Part shown: one piece after another, positions 27,491 to 40,140 of the stretch | Layout: each line of letters opens with the position of its first letter | How positions within the stretch are numbered: the first letter of the stretch is position 1 | Assembly: GCF_032062135.1 (NCBI RefSeq) | Contig: NC_092863.1 | Location: forward strand, 12,311,804-12,375,803 | Length of the DNA stretch: 64,000 nt | Source: Pyxicephalus adspersus | Lineage: Eukaryota > Chordata > Amphibia > Anura > Pyxicephalidae | Direction of reading: 5' to 3' | Notes under the pieces: generated by a model | Database searches by the model: none | Seen by the model: the letters and a program-made list of their open reading frames with translations, nothing else | Told to the model about the DNA's origin: nothing | Program-made: the position numbers and the translations under genes

Positions 27491-30370
27491 ATGTTCAGAG
27501 TGGTAATTGAATTAAAGACATTATAATTATAAGACATTCCAAAATTAGCATAACAAGCAATATGACAGCATAAGAGGACTGTATTATCTGAGCACATTTC
27601 ATAATTAGCCAAGAACATCAGCCGTATGCATGGTGGAACCCATTTGGTGTTGTCTCCAAAGAATTAAAACTAATGTATGTGACTGATGATCACTGTTCTA
27701 TTAAAATCCGTTTTCCTGAAGCATATGACCTATTTACAAACCATTAAAATCATTTGCAGAGAAAGAACACAGTCTGGCTCCTTTAAGAAAGTGTGGACGG
27801 TTATAAGAAATGTGAATATGACTTATAAACAGCAAGCACATCCACGGGGTTTCCACAAAAGCATTAGTTTCTAAACCAGAATCCAAGGAGATCTTAAATT
27901 CAAAAACAACCACCTACCAAGGTTACCATTTCATGACCACCCTTTCTGTGCTTTACTATTAGTAATCGAAAGACACACATATTATTGGGTCAGGCACCAA
28001 TTTGCACTTAATTTTCATATCGACCTTTTTCCAGGTTATTGTTGTTTTCCCCTCTTCCATAGAAGAATTAGATAAATAGATTGGATCAGAGGCATTATTC
28101 TTCCACAAGGGTTATAACTTAAACCTTAACCCATTAAACGCTATAGCAAAATTTTTAAAACACAATCAAACCCCTAACCTTATATTGAATTGTCTCTTGG
28201 CTACAAAAAATATGTAAATACAAGACCATACAAGTCTGCTACAGAAAATCACCAACACAGATATATTGCTTCAAGCAAATTTTAATTAGATCTGGAAAAG
28301 CACTATTTTCAGAGAAGATCCAAATCTCAGTGGTGTAAACAGTTCCTACTGACAACTTACATTTTTGTCATAGCTTCAAGTACAAATTGTAATGCTGATC
28401 TGTGGTCTGAAAATCTACAGCTATACATGTTTTCATCCATAAATAGATTTTTCCACTTTGCATGTGTTGTACAAGTAAATAAGTGTTCCCCATTGGCATG
28501 AAGTCCCTTTATTTGCATTCAGCATTTGACTCTATAAAGTACAGTAGATTACTCCTAGCAAAAACTATATACAACACCAAATTGTATATAGGTAAAATCA
28601 TCATTATAATCTCATTCTCTACTTATGATGTAGAGATGGCTTATTCACTACTGCTAGGGACACTAATCTAGGTACATAGAGGCATATGTATGATTCAAAG
28701 AATGCAAGTTTATAAAATGATTGGTCTAATTTGTGTTAACAAGAAAATCTTCCTTATACCAAAAGGTAATAGGATACTCCTTGGATCAACAATCAACACT
28801 GTTTTTTTTCACAAATAATAATAACCATATTGGTGGCTTATATGTATTTTTCCACAAAAGGAAACTTCTGACAACAGCATCTGGATCCCACCTCTTGGGC
28901 CCAGGGCTGGTTGTCAAAGCCACCTAAAGAGACATAAAAAATGCCTGCTAAGCAAATGCCACAAGCAAAGCATTCATGTACTTATATTAACTGCAGTTGT
29001 TGCGTTGTTTTAGACTTTTTTAATGTTAACGGAGGCCTGGGTTTCCTGCAAATGTCAAAGTGGCTCCTAAATTGAGAAGCTCCTTAATTCTAAATTAGAT
29101 TGCCCAGCCCTGCTAATGGGGCAACCTGTTTTAAATTCCTTAGTATAACATGATAGGGGGGATCTTTGCATCTCCTTTTTTGAGCATTATTGGGCACCTA
29201 CAGTCATGAAAATAGGTGCTACCAATCTGCCAAATATTGGACAACATATATATGTCTTTTACTATTAGGCACTGTGAGAAATACTAACACATATAAGGAT
29301 TGAGAGAAGTAGAGGTTAAGACATGGCAATGACAAGATACATTCTTTTAACTCCCTTTTGATTTTACCATCAAATGAGAACATGTGCAAAATGTAGTTCT
29401 ATTGCTTGTTCTCTGAAGATGAAAGACTTTTCTGTACCAAATAGGAAACTTTTTTGTGTGATGTTCGGGTTTCTTTTTTTCTTTTTCTTTTAATGCAAAA
29501 TCTCATTTTTAAGGTCTCATATGTCCATTGGGTAGGCTAGACTTTAAATCCAAAAAAGAAGAAAAATGCAGACTGAGTTGCCATGGCAACTTCAAGCTGA
29601 AACAATGTTCCCAACAGATATTAGTATTCAACAGACAAACCCCCATCCAAAAAATATTCCATAGAAAAGAGGAAACTTTCTTACAATGGTAAGATTTTAC
29701 ACAGTAGGAATTTACAAGATTTCTCATTTATATTAAATGGTATCACACGGTGTAGTAAAAAACCTACCTACATACAGTATATGCAAAGTTCAAATCAAAA
29801 TTACAGACTACTATACTTTTATTTTCTATCTGTACCAGGATTCTATATTTGGTGCTATTTTTTTCCATTAGTCTTAGGTAAGGGTTTACATAGCAGACAC
29901 GCCTGATACCCACCAAGTACGCCATTTACTTCAGAAGCAACTGGGTGGAGCCCCTCAAAATGTAAATGTCAAAAACCTAGCTGACATGTATACACCACCC
30001 ATACTCAGGCAAGTCAGTGCCCTCCTCTGTGCTCAGACCTGGTAGGAGCACATTTAGCCACAATACAGTGGATGTGTGAGAGCATCAGCATTCCCTTGTT
30101 GAGTCCCTGACCTATGAGATACCCAAACTTTGAAGTCTAGCAGTGCCATAAAAAAGAAAAACAACAAAAAAAAAAGTTTTTTTGGCAAGTAATTAAATGT
30201 ATTTATAAATCATTCTTATGACACATAACAATAGTAATGATTAAAGTTTCAAATTTCTGGGGAAAGCATGCCCAGATTATTATCAAACAGGCCCAAATTG
30301 GCCACTAGACAATAAACTTCTGTCGGGAATATATAGTTTAATTTTAAATTGTGTCGCATACTTATGTTGA
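27491..30370. other. Noncoding, no gene seen
   Basis: AT-rich sequence without recognisable coding or named repeat content. Confidence 0.45.
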
Positions 30371-30413
30371 TACTCAACGTGTTTCGCCCGGCTTAGCCTT
30401 CTTCAGGGGTGAC
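30371..30413 (-). ncRNA. Hammerhead-ribozyme-like motif, degenerate copy
   Basis: On the minus strand: CTGAAGA, then AGGCTAAGCCGGGC, then GAAA, then CACGTT. CTGAAGA fits the CUGANGA core, GAAA the second core strand, and A-C...G-U-U the minimal stem III with NUH cleavage triplet. Stem II is damaged (GCC-GGGC lacks part of its partner), and stem I is weak. It is related to the better copy at 45584-45630, with a compensating change in stem II sequence. Confidence 0.45.
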
Positions 30414-31075
30414 GCTGTGTTTAGCGAAGTTGGACACACTTACTTGACAGTATCTATATTCATATTAAATACATAATGTCAGTAAAAAGGTAACAATATA
30501 AATATAAACAATATCATACAAACAATGGTAACAACAGAGGTGGTAACCAGCGGCAGTGGTCTATGTAAGCTGGTACAGCAGAATGTGTAACTGGCAGAGG
30601 AGACGCCTGAAGACGACTCCTTTTAAGGTGGCATTCCGGAAGTCTCTCTCTGCCATATGCACGCCTCTGACATCAGCAGACGTCGGGGCGTGTTCTCAGT
30701 GACAACTCAGATCAGGGGATTCCCTGTGTGATCCGCCTATTCGGGTGATGCATGAGGGAGGGAAGGGGGAGTGTCCCTGCAAGAGGGCCGGCTCATTGCC
30801 CCGAGAACACTCAGTATTGAACACGCAGAACATGCAAACTGAATCTAGGATTAAACCCTTACCGCCTTTTTGGTACATGGTTGAGTTACATGCAATGCAC
30901 TATGTCTGCATCCCAGCTCCAGGACACTATAGAAGCTTTTCACAATACCCCTTGGTATAGCATTCAAACTCTGTTAAATAGGTACTTAGCTTTGACTATT
31001 TGACTAGCAAGAATGAGCTTCCTAGGGGTGAATATTTTAGATTTAGACAAATTAAATCAACTGTGTGTTCCAAAC
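30414..31075. other. Noncoding, probably repeat-derived
   Basis: A moderately GC-rich block (about 30590-30820) adjoining the hammerhead-like motif, possibly part of the same repeat. Its frames match no known family. Confidence 0.4.
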
Positions 31076-31413
31076 TTAAGCTGCGTACACACGGCAAATT
31101 TTTCTCGCCCGATAATCGGTATCGGCCAATTATCGGGCGAAAATCTGCCGTGTGTACAGTTGGACGTCGTCCATCGTCCGACGACCGTCCTGGCGGATCC
31201 ATGGACGATGGACGATGACCGATCCTAATGAAAGGGAAGGGTAGAGCGCGCAGCAGGGTGCCGCTCCGTCGCTCTCCCCCTCCCCTCTCCATAGAGCATG
31301 AACGGTGCTGTATGTACAGCATCGTTCATGCATCGTGCAGTCTTTTCTCGTTGGAAAGGATCGTGAAAGATCCTTTCCAACGAGAAAAATTGCAGGTGTG
31401 TATGCAGCTTTAA
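31076..31413. mobile_element. TTAA-flanked MITE, copy 1
   Basis: TTAA (31076-31079) and TTAA (31410-31413) bracket termini reading GCTGCGTACACAC and, inverted, GCTGCATACACAC. Inside are two nested palindromes: TCTCGCCCGATAATCGG with its inverse ATTATCGGGCGA at 31106-31141, and TCGTTGGAAAGGATC with its inverse near 31350-31385. It shares about 90% or more with the copy at 49.7 kb. It is noncoding and non-autonomous; overlapping frames are artefacts. TTAA targets suggest a piggyBac- or Kolobok-type transposase. Confidence 0.85.
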
Positions 31414-31454
31414 ACATTCTGCTCCACTGTTGCATTCCGCCCCCTATGAGGGCT

Positions 31455-31952
31455 CCTGCCAGTTACTAGCGGATACCAAGAGCAAAATATGCCTTTTATA
31501 TGCCACTTTAGCTGCTCCTTACAAGCAATTAGCATTTATGTGTTCCTGGATGCGAAACTGGGCAAGACGTGGGGGTTGGGATGGCTAACTACCTCTTTAG
31601 GGCTCATTAAATTCCTCTTTATTTAAAGCAAATTAAAAAAAGTCATGTTAAGATGGTATCTGGTTCCAGATCGTATTTCTAGATACCATCCCTTGTCTTC
31701 CTCAGGGGCTGTGAAGTTCGGGGCATGATGGAACACATATGGTGGTCGTGCCCCATATTGCAGGGCTTTTGGTCAGAAACATTTAAGGTCATCTCCTCAG
31801 TTTTACAAATTGAGGTGAAAAAAATCATCTGAGGGTGCTCTGTTTAGCAAGATCAAACCACTACTCCATAAACATGCCCAGAAACTAGCCAAACATTTAC
31901 AGCCTGCATAACACTGGTAAAGGCATTGAAGTTAGCTACCATTCCCCCAGAC
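31455..31952 (+). pseudogene. LINE (L1/Tx1-like) ORF2 C-terminal fragment
   Basis: Reading in two frames gives LRWYLVPDRISRYHPLSS and then HIWWSCPILQGFWSETFKV, followed by SSVLQIEV. The W-Y...P-R-I and MEHIWWSCP-I---W pattern marks the region downstream of reverse transcriptase in L1/Tx1-clade LINEs. A frameshift near 31720 and stops disable it. It ends where the hAT element at 31953 begins, consistent with truncation by that insertion. Confidence 0.7.
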
Positions 31953-33009
31953 CAGTGGTGGCGAACCTATGGCACCCGTTCCAGAGGGGGCACTCATAGC
32001 CCTCTCTGTGGGCACTCATAGCCCTCTCTGTGGGCACACGCTCCCCTCCTCCACTGGCCTTCCATTGTCTGTGCCATTGTCCCTCTGTCAGCACATGCTG
32101 ACTTCAGAATTTCCCTTCTCCCTGGGTCATCAGTTAACCTTCAGAATATCTGGCTGTGGGGAGGGGAGACAGCTGATGTATCCTGATCCAAAATTGAAAT
32201 TGTATTATTGAACTGTTTTGGCCAAAGTGTAGCTTCTGCACTATATATGTAGGAAGGAATGTGGAAGTTTCTAAAATAAGTTTATCATATTGGCCGAATC
32301 CATGCCATAAGGGAACTGCTAACATGCACTATTATGCAATGTTGACACATATATGTACTATTTGGTCAACATTTTATGTTTATTTTTTATATACATTGGT
32401 GTATTTATATTATATTAAATTTGTATTTTGTTAATATGAAAAAATAAATAAATAAAAATCTATTTAAACCAAAAAAAAAAACAACAACACCCCCTGCATA
32501 TGTATAAAGGGCTGGTCACACTGTGAATAGCACTTATGTTAGTATGCTGGGTTGCTATTCTTTGTTGATGCCTTTTTAAAACAAACCTTTCAAATGTTCT
32601 AATGGGAACCCCGTAACTGTACATTGCTGTCCACAGTGCTTTAAAAAAATTGTGTGCAATGTGTTGCATTGCTATGCAATTGGCATGCGTTTAGTTAAAC
32701 TCACTGCATTCCTGTAATGTGAGCAAGCCCTTAAGCTTAACTCTGGGCTGCTTTTTGATTTACCCAATCATGTCCTCTCCTGCACTGATTAGACTGAGAG
32801 TATATTGAAATATTTAAAGTGTATGCCCAAGCAATATATATTTTATAGTTTTGCATAGAGCAGGGAAAGGTAAAAACCCCTATGAGGTTATCTATTATTA
32901 TTATGTTTGCTGTCTGTACCCTACTAGGAAGATGTTAATCATTTTCTGTCTTAGTGACAATGTCTTAGTTACCGAAATAAAGTAAGGCAATAATTTAGCA
33001 CTATGGTGA

Positions 33010-33180
33010 TGGCATCTAGCCTAGATGACTTTAAGAGGGGATAGTACAAATTTCTGGAGGAAAAGTCCATCACAGGTTACTAGCCCTGATGGGTATGTGC
33101 TAACTTATTATAGATGGGGCGCTGTGAGATAGAGGAGCTGGACTAGATGGGTCAGCAGCAGGCTCTTCTTGTGTTCTTAT
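33010..33180. repeat. Possible CR1-like LINE 3' fragment nested in the hAT
   Basis: Contains GAGCTGGACTAGATGGGTCA and neighbouring sequence that I associate with the 3' ends of dispersed retroposons in amphibians and reptiles. No termini are clear. Confidence 0.35.
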
Positions 33181-33807
33181 CAGGTTATTGCTCATTGCTG
33201 GTGTCGGCTTATGAATTGGTTCTGTCATACATCCACACTTATTGACATCTGTTCTGTGCGTCCAGTACACAAAAGGTTAGTTTCATTGAATAGCAAAAGG
33301 TTACATTTACCTGACATCACATGACCCGTGTAACGCTTGGTATGATGGGATGGGTTGGTGTGCAGGGTTTAGCTCTCTATGGCCTCTGTGTGTGATATAT
33401 GAGAGGACAGGATAGACATGGCACTCTGGGATTGTACTGGGAATGTAAGGGGTAACTTTGTATTGGCTGCCATCCATAGGAACCAACCTAGGCTCCTGCT
33501 TAAGGGAAAATGAGAGCTTGTATGAATGATCAAAGTCTGCACGCCGACTGTGTATGGGAAATGTGCGCTACACCTCCATTTCATCTTATTTATGCAAATT
33601 CCCCAAGAAGTAGGTCCAACCCATGTACAGGGGAGGTAAATCAAAGGTAGGAAATGCACTCAGATGCCTTTTTCAGAGCAGACCAAAAGCTGGTGGTCAG
33701 TGGAACATTGCCCCCTTAAAAAGGAACGCCAGATGAAAATCACTGCTGTAGACTGTTGATTCTGGGAATATCCAAGTCTTGACCACCCAAAAATAAGTGC
33801 AGCAAAA

Positions 33808-33996
33808 GTAGATCCCTACTTTGGATCATCTTTTACCTGTGAGCAGCTGTATTCAGCTTTGAATTATATCAAATCTGACACCAGAAACAGACCAACAGAT
33901 GACCTGAGTGCTGCATGTGTTGCTTTCAAACTTACAAAGTATGAGCCAAGGCTAGACAAATTATCAGCATCCATGCAACAGCAAAAATCACATTAA
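33808..33996 (+). pseudogene. hAT transposase C-terminal (dimerisation) domain remnant
   Basis: A 62-codon open stretch ending at TAA 33994-33996 reads VDPYFGSSFTCEQLYSALNY, IKSDTRNRPTDDLSAACVAF and KLTKYEPRLDKLSASM. The S-F-CEQ-LYS--NYIKS--RNR-TDD pattern is the hATC domain of zinc-finger-BED-type hAT transposases. The N-terminal two thirds are not recognisable within the element. Confidence 0.85.
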
Positions 33997-34367
33997 TTGT
34001 TCAAAAGCATGCCAAATGCAAACTTTTACCTTTCAATATAAAAGTTATTTGTATCATTGAAAGCTCTGTTATTCTGTTTTTCTTTTAAGACAAAAAATGT
34101 TAACGTACAAGTTGTTTTTCTAAACTAAAACTTCAGTATTCAGGTTAAATTGCTGCGTTGGCACTTTGCAATAAATTAGTGGGTTTTGGGTTGCAGTGTA
34201 GGCACTCGGTCTCTAAAAGTTTCACCATCACTGCCTTAGACCCAAAACCATAAGCTAGACAATCACAACTCTGAGGATAGAGTCAGCCCAGAAATAAATG
34301 CTACGTAACATGGAACTGATGTCTGGTTATAATGTGGAATGTTCTGTTGTAATTGTTGAAAACTATG

Positions 34368-34440
34368 TAAGTCCACAGACACAGACAGTGACAAAGGAGG
34401 AGAGGACTCTGTGTGAAAAAACTAACAATCTAGAGAGCAA
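34368..34440. repeat. Fragment of the SINE-like family seen at 20.0 and 50.7 kb
   Basis: CAGACAGTGACAAAGGAGGA followed by GAGGACTCTG closely matches CAGACAGTGATACAGGAGGA followed by GAGGACCCTG at 50.77 kb. Confidence 0.55.
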
Positions 34441-34570
34441 AGTGTTTAATTACATTTTTGTGGCATGTGTCTTCCTGCTTCTATGTTTTCCTGGGCTTTA
34501 TCTAAAAAAATTTTTAGGGGATGTCTTGAAGAGGATTTTGGAACTTCCCTGACTAATACTAACATAACAG

Positions 34571-34878
34571 TTAGGCTACGTATACACATGCAATTGATCT
34601 AGTCTGATAATTCGTAATTAGTCTGTAATCTTACATGTGTACAACACTTGTCGTCCATCTCCAGGAGGATGGACGACGAACGATCATAAAGAAAGTGATA
34701 AGAAAGGGATAGAGGTGCAAGATGCCGCTCCCTCGTTCTCCCCCTTTCCGTCTTCATAGAGCAGAACGGTGCTGTATGTACAGCACTCGTTCATGCATCG
34801 TGCAGTCGTTAGTAATTGGAAAGGATCATGAAAGATCCTTTCCAACAACAATTATTGCATGTGTGTACATAGCTTTAG
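34571..34878. mobile_element. TTAA-type MITE, copy 2 (divergent)
   Basis: Termini GGCTACGTATACACATGCAA and, inverted, GCTATGTACACACATGCAA are bracketed by TTAG (34571-34574 and 34875-34878), an apparent variant of the TTAA target. The interior shares the GGACGACGAACGATC and GGAAAGGATCATGAAAGATC parts with copies 1 and 3. Confidence 0.8.
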
Positions 34879-35817
34879 TCCCAGTCTTTTCCATCCTTAT
34901 TTAGTATACTTTTCAAATCTCTAATGACACAGGCCATTAGTCTTTAGGTAGTACACGTCTGCGAATGCAGTTTTCTCAAGACATTGTAAATAGCAAGCTA
35001 GTAAACTGCTTTTTGGAGGTTTCTTTATAGCCCAAAATGATCACGCATTAAATGAGAATGGGCAAGATACAACATTTTCCTAATTGGAACATTGGCACTA
35101 CAAACTTGTTTCAGGTTTTTTTTTTTTTTTTTTTAAACAAATACATTACATTAAGTCACTATACATTACAAATACATTAAGTCACTATATACTGCAAAAA
35201 TGAGCTATACAAAATTTTGATTCTTGGAGCTTGCAGCAATAGGCTATGCAAGGCTGTTGAGGTGTAGACATCTGCCTACGGAATATCACCTGCCTGTCTG
35301 ACAGAATATCTTCTGCTGTACAGACAGGCTAACTAGCTGTGGTTGTTAAAAGAGGTTTGGTGGGCTTTAGTCAACTAGGGCATCTGTTAGGCGATTATTC
35401 AGCCTTTGTTGGAAAATGCCAATTAACAGCAGTTTTGCAAGCTTTCTCATTTTACTTTAATAATAGTAGTCTGTTTCTATATTGCCATTCCCCAATCTGA
35501 GAATCAAGTTAAAAGGAAAGAAGGTTTAACTGGTATTTGTAGTAGTAGCAAACCATGCATGAAAAAGGGACACACAGGAATAGTCTAGACAGACTTGTCC
35601 TACAATATTATAATTGATAAATCACAGATTATATTTCGAACAAACTTATTTTATTGTATCAAAAATAAAAAACTAGCCTCTGTAAACTCCTTTACTATTT
35701 TCTCAGGCCAAAATACAGGCCCGGCCAAAATATCCTGTTAACTAGGGATGTGGCTTACGTGCATTATTATGGGGTATATAATATTAGTGCGTGTGTGTGT
35801 GTATGTGTGTATGTATG

Positions 35818-35858
<41 letters not shown>

Positions 35859-38800
35859 TTACATATACAGCGCATAAAAAAATCTTCCATTAGAGGGCAC
35901 TGCTGCTCTGCAAACTGAAATAGATACAAACAACAATGGTAAAGTAAACAGTTACGTGTTAAATCCTTTATTAAATAACCACAAAAACCGAGGTCTATAG
36001 ATATTGTGAAGTTTTGAAGTCTATTGCTGGATCAAAAGCCAAAACATTTACAAAACTATACTATTTGTGGGTCTGAATGTGCACATTCCTGTTTTGGGGT
36101 CAAAGTAACACAACACACAATGATAAAGATTAAAACAATATTGCCCCAGGGCTGATTTGTGCTATACTGGAGACTAGACCCCTTACTTACCCTATTCTTC
36201 TCCCCATTACTGTATCCCTGTCTTTGTTATGGTATTGTAATGTACCGTTTCTATTCCTTCAAATTGGCATCATATCAGAGCTGGAGAGTTTGCAAATTTC
36301 TATACTATCTCCTAGACACTTAGAGATCCTCATTTGTGTTCATGATTACATTTCAAATGACTTGACAAATCAGAGAGATAAGTGCAAGGTACTCTGACCT
36401 GGTTCTCTTCTATTTGTTTTCAGTACTCTCGTTTGCCCTGTTTTGTGTTGGACTGTTTTATTGCAAAATTATAAAAAAAAAATGATTGAAAAAATTAAAT
36501 ATTATGCTTTGGGTAAAGTTTATAATGGCTAAAATATCTAATGTAAAACTCCAAAAACTGTTTTTAGCTGCCACTTGGCTTTTTACTACCTGTTTTTTGT
36601 TCTCTATTTATATAGCAGCAGATGCTCACACCCACACTATAATTAGAAGCTGACAGATGCTGCAGCATGCTCTTAATTATAGGTTCGTTAGTGAAAGGCA
36701 GGGAGGATCATTATTAACATATGCTGCCGCCTCCCTCTGTCCAGCATCGGAAGTGTTCTGTGAGGTCATTGCAAATCTGTGTCCTGGTCTTTTACGGCAT
36801 GAAAAATAATCTTTTTCGGTTAGGTTTGGTCATTTTAACCACAAAAGTAGGAAGAGTTCAGTTTGGTCAATAGCTCAATCATGCTTTACTTCCTGTTTTC
36901 TAACAGCTTCTAACGGGCAAATCTGTAAAACTAACAGGGTTCCGCATAAAAAGACACCGCTCACATCTAATTAACGGATCAGAAAAATAGGGGCTGTTCT
37001 TTGAGCTGCTGAAAACATTTACCATTATTTGCAATTAATATCATTATGCTACAGCAAGTAAAGTATTTTTGAAGCGTGCTATAGCACAAGGATAACTGCA
37101 TGCTTACTATTCATGTGAAATTCTTTTTTTGTGATAATTATAGACAGAACATCTGTGGGTGAATATCCACCCTGAACAACTACCTGTATATCAAATATGT
37201 TAATCTCTTTAAAGGACACCTATATCCTAAACTGAATAAGAGAAATTATGAGAGCAGTCTAGTTGATAAGTAAATACAATCAGTATTAAAGTAGAGTGCT
37301 GAACAAAATATCTGTTTCATGGACCAAATGTGTTTGCACTGTACTAAAGCTCATTTCCGCTATCATTAACCTCAGTGAGAGCACATGACAACCATAATTC
37401 AAAGAGCATAAAGCTTGCTCCTTATAATTTAAACCAATTAACATGATTGCTTTACCCGAGTGACCTTTAAAAACGTTTTGATTTTGGCTTAGGTTGGACA
37501 TTTCCATTTACCAAGTCTTTTTGTGTAGTCCTTTGCAACTAGTGGAATTACAACAGCTGAAGAGCCATTGTACACATATGCACTGTGGGAACATGTGTTA
37601 TATTATGCATGTTCCTATAACCACACTGTGAAGCCCACAAAACGTTTGGTGCAATGCAGTGCTAATTATGCTGAATAGTATTATAACACATCTCTAGTAT
37701 TCTGGACTGCAGGGCAATACATTATAGTAAATTACAGTGTACCACCAAAAAAGTGCAGGCCCAATTTTTGAACCATTCAACCTAAATGGCCTGCCTTATT
37801 GAGCAAAGAAACCGCCCTAAAGCAGCACATGGCACTGCCTAGCCCGCGCGCACAGGAATATAGTCCCATATATGAGAATGGGCACGAAGGCCAAGTGCTA
37901 GGAGCTGATATGACACCTAGAATGTGTACTCCTTCAAACAAATGAAGGATGGTGTCATCTACTCCTCAATAGCCATGTAACTAAATATCACTTGATATAG
38001 TTATATGCAATATACAACATAAACCACTGCTCCAATGTATCCACAGCTGTCTGGATTCTTTTGTGTAGCAATAATAACAATCAAGGTTAAGTGGAGTCAA
38101 GTAACAATTTAGTAACTTAATAATTAACATTTTTTTTAATAAATAAAGCAAAAAGTACACGTACACAGAAATTCATTACTCTAATAAAATGCAAGTTTCA
38201 ATAATCTATGTAATCGCACTGTGGGGAGCCATGTTATGATTTACATGCTGTGGATGCCTTTTGCTTTTCCAGCACAGATGGATTCTAAAAGCTTTCTGGC
38301 TCTGATAAGCACATTAACAATTAATTAATTAATTAAATCAAACTGTTAAATACTGTAGGATCTCACTTACAGGATCTAATTGATGTCAACACCTCAGTCT
38401 GAATATGGCAGCTTTTTAACATACCTGTTTAAAGTGAACCAAGTAATCCAAACCAAGCATGTGAAAAAAGAATACATAAGCAAAGAAGGTAAATGCCACC
38501 AAATAAAGTGACCAAAAGAAACAGAGATACAGGCAACTAAAGTTTAATGCAGTTGACATTTACTAGAAAGCTAAATTTGCATTTATTTGTCCATTATTTG
38601 CAAATTCAATTGAGATATCTAATAATGTAAAACAAACACATTAACTACACTCACAATATCTATCTACTACAATATCTTCTTTAAAGACCAAGTGAAATTT
38701 TAGTTTAAGGCTGAAATCTAGATACATTTAAGCACACAAATGAATGCAGATTTGTAATAAATAATACATAATAAAATGTAATATTAAATGCAAGCCTCTG

Positions 38801-39799
38801 AATTTGATTTGGGATCAGTTTACGGCAGAGGGATGGGCTAATCACTGTGCTTCTCCAATTGCTCTTAGGACTGGGGTGGGTCCAGGAGATCCCAAGTCAG
38901 AGGTAAGGTTAAATATTTTGGCTGTCAAAATTAGCAATTTTAGTGGCACAAAACAAGAAAATTGGGTAACAGTTCTAGGCTGAAGTAAAAGCAAAAAGTA
39001 AAGCAAAATTTTTTTTCTATCTTTTTTTTCCTTTCTTTTTGGAGTTCACTCTTCGAAGGACAAAGGAGTTCTTTAACCTGCGGGTTATATTGCTGCCTAT
39101 AGAATACTGACAAAGCAAAAAAGGATAACCTCTCCCCCTACAACAGTCCCTCCATAGACTCCAAGAAACGTATTGTACAGTAATAAAAACATTCTATCCT
39201 TTCTAGATGGTGGATACAGGAAGCCTTTAACCTGTGAGACAAAAACAAGCAAACTAACTGAAGGGTGGGCAATATGTTTTTTGATGCATTTTTTGGGTCT
39301 TTTAGGGTAACTTTTACATACTCAATAATAAAATCACAATGTTCATTTAATTGGGCTGGGTCTACACGGACGGTTTTAAAAACGCATCTAAAAACATATT
39401 GTGCAGTGTATATAGGGATGTGATGTACTAATTAGTTTCTCCCCTCAATAAACATAAATGAAGGGTGGGCAACACAAGAAACGCTAACAGGACCAAGAAA
39501 ACAACAAAGAATTGAGGAATGCATGGAGCTAAAGGAGTCATTCAAATGGGTCTTCAGGACAGATGATGATAACAATGCAGCAGTGTCTGCTAAGAGTCTT
39601 ATCAGGCTGATGCGCTACAGCCACCTAAATCTGTGCAAAAAAGTCATTGGAATGACCTCACTAGGATCCCTGTACCAACAAATCTGTTTAGTTTGTTTTT
39701 GAGCCTCAAGGCCAGTAGGCCCACCCTTCAGTGTCACCCACCTGTGACATAGGTCCTTGAGCACCTCCAGAAATGGGACTAGAAGTCTTCCTGACGACT
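34879..39799. other. Noncoding, no gene seen
   Basis: AT-rich sequence with one microsatellite (listed) and a T-run near 35120. A possible MITE end (GTCTACACGGACGG near 39361) was seen but no partner was found. Confidence 0.45.
35788..35856. repeat. Compound (GT)n-(GTAT)n-(AT)n microsatellite
   Basis: GTGTGTGTGTGTATGTGTGT passes into ATGT units and then a long AT run, on direct reading. Confidence 0.95.
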
Positions 39800-39809
39800 T
39801 TCTATGCCT

Positions 39810-40140
39810 GGAATTTAGGAATGAATTCAGTTAATTTCTGAAAGTTCAGGATGAATCTGAATTGCGGTAACAGTAAACTTTTCACTGCCAGAAAAACCAT
39901 GCAGGACTTTTCTTCAACAAGATGTTGTCTATGTACCCAACAACGGGGATGCCATGAAGATGCAGAAGGACAAGTACAGGGGCCAACACTTTGGTAAATA
40001 CCAGAGACAAGGGAGAAGCTGAAGGGCAGGGCCACAAACCAGTGCAGGGGCCTCATGGCGAAGCACCTGGTACTTACATGTCAATAGGCATCTTTCATTT
40101 CCATAGGAGCCAGAAAGTCTTCTAGATGAAGGATGGAAGA
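39810..40140 (-). pseudogene. DIRS-like retrotransposon reverse-transcriptase fragment
   Basis: Minus-strand frames give LHLEDFLAPMEMKDAY then a stop, HVSTRCF, LHWFVALPFSFSL, VFTKVLAPVLVLLHLHGIPV, VGYIDNILLKK, and FILNFQKL. This order (KDAY, LPF-L---VFTKVLAP, YxDD-like YIDN, LNFQKS-like) is that of DIRS-type reverse transcriptases. The catalytic motif has N for the last D. Frameshifts and stops are present; no tyrosine recombinase was seen nearby. Confidence 0.7.

Larger units (their letters stand above)
31953..34233 (+). mobile_element. hAT transposon, about 2.28 kb, degenerate
   Basis: The left end is CAGTGGTGGCGAACC and the right end, inverted, is CAGTGATGGTGAAAC. Flanking octamers CCCCAGAC (31945-31952) and CCTTAGAC (34234-34241) match at 6 of 8, a decayed 8-bp target duplication as hAT elements make. 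Near the right end sits the hAT C-terminal dimerisation domain (33808-33996). A GGGGCACTCATAGCCCTCT unit is tandemly doubled just inside the left end (about 31985-32035). Confidence 0.8.

Noticed and set aside
31076..31435. Several overlapping 60-100 codon frames on both strands
   Set aside because: They fall within a palindromic MITE and recur in its 49.7-kb copy with the same artefactual proteins.
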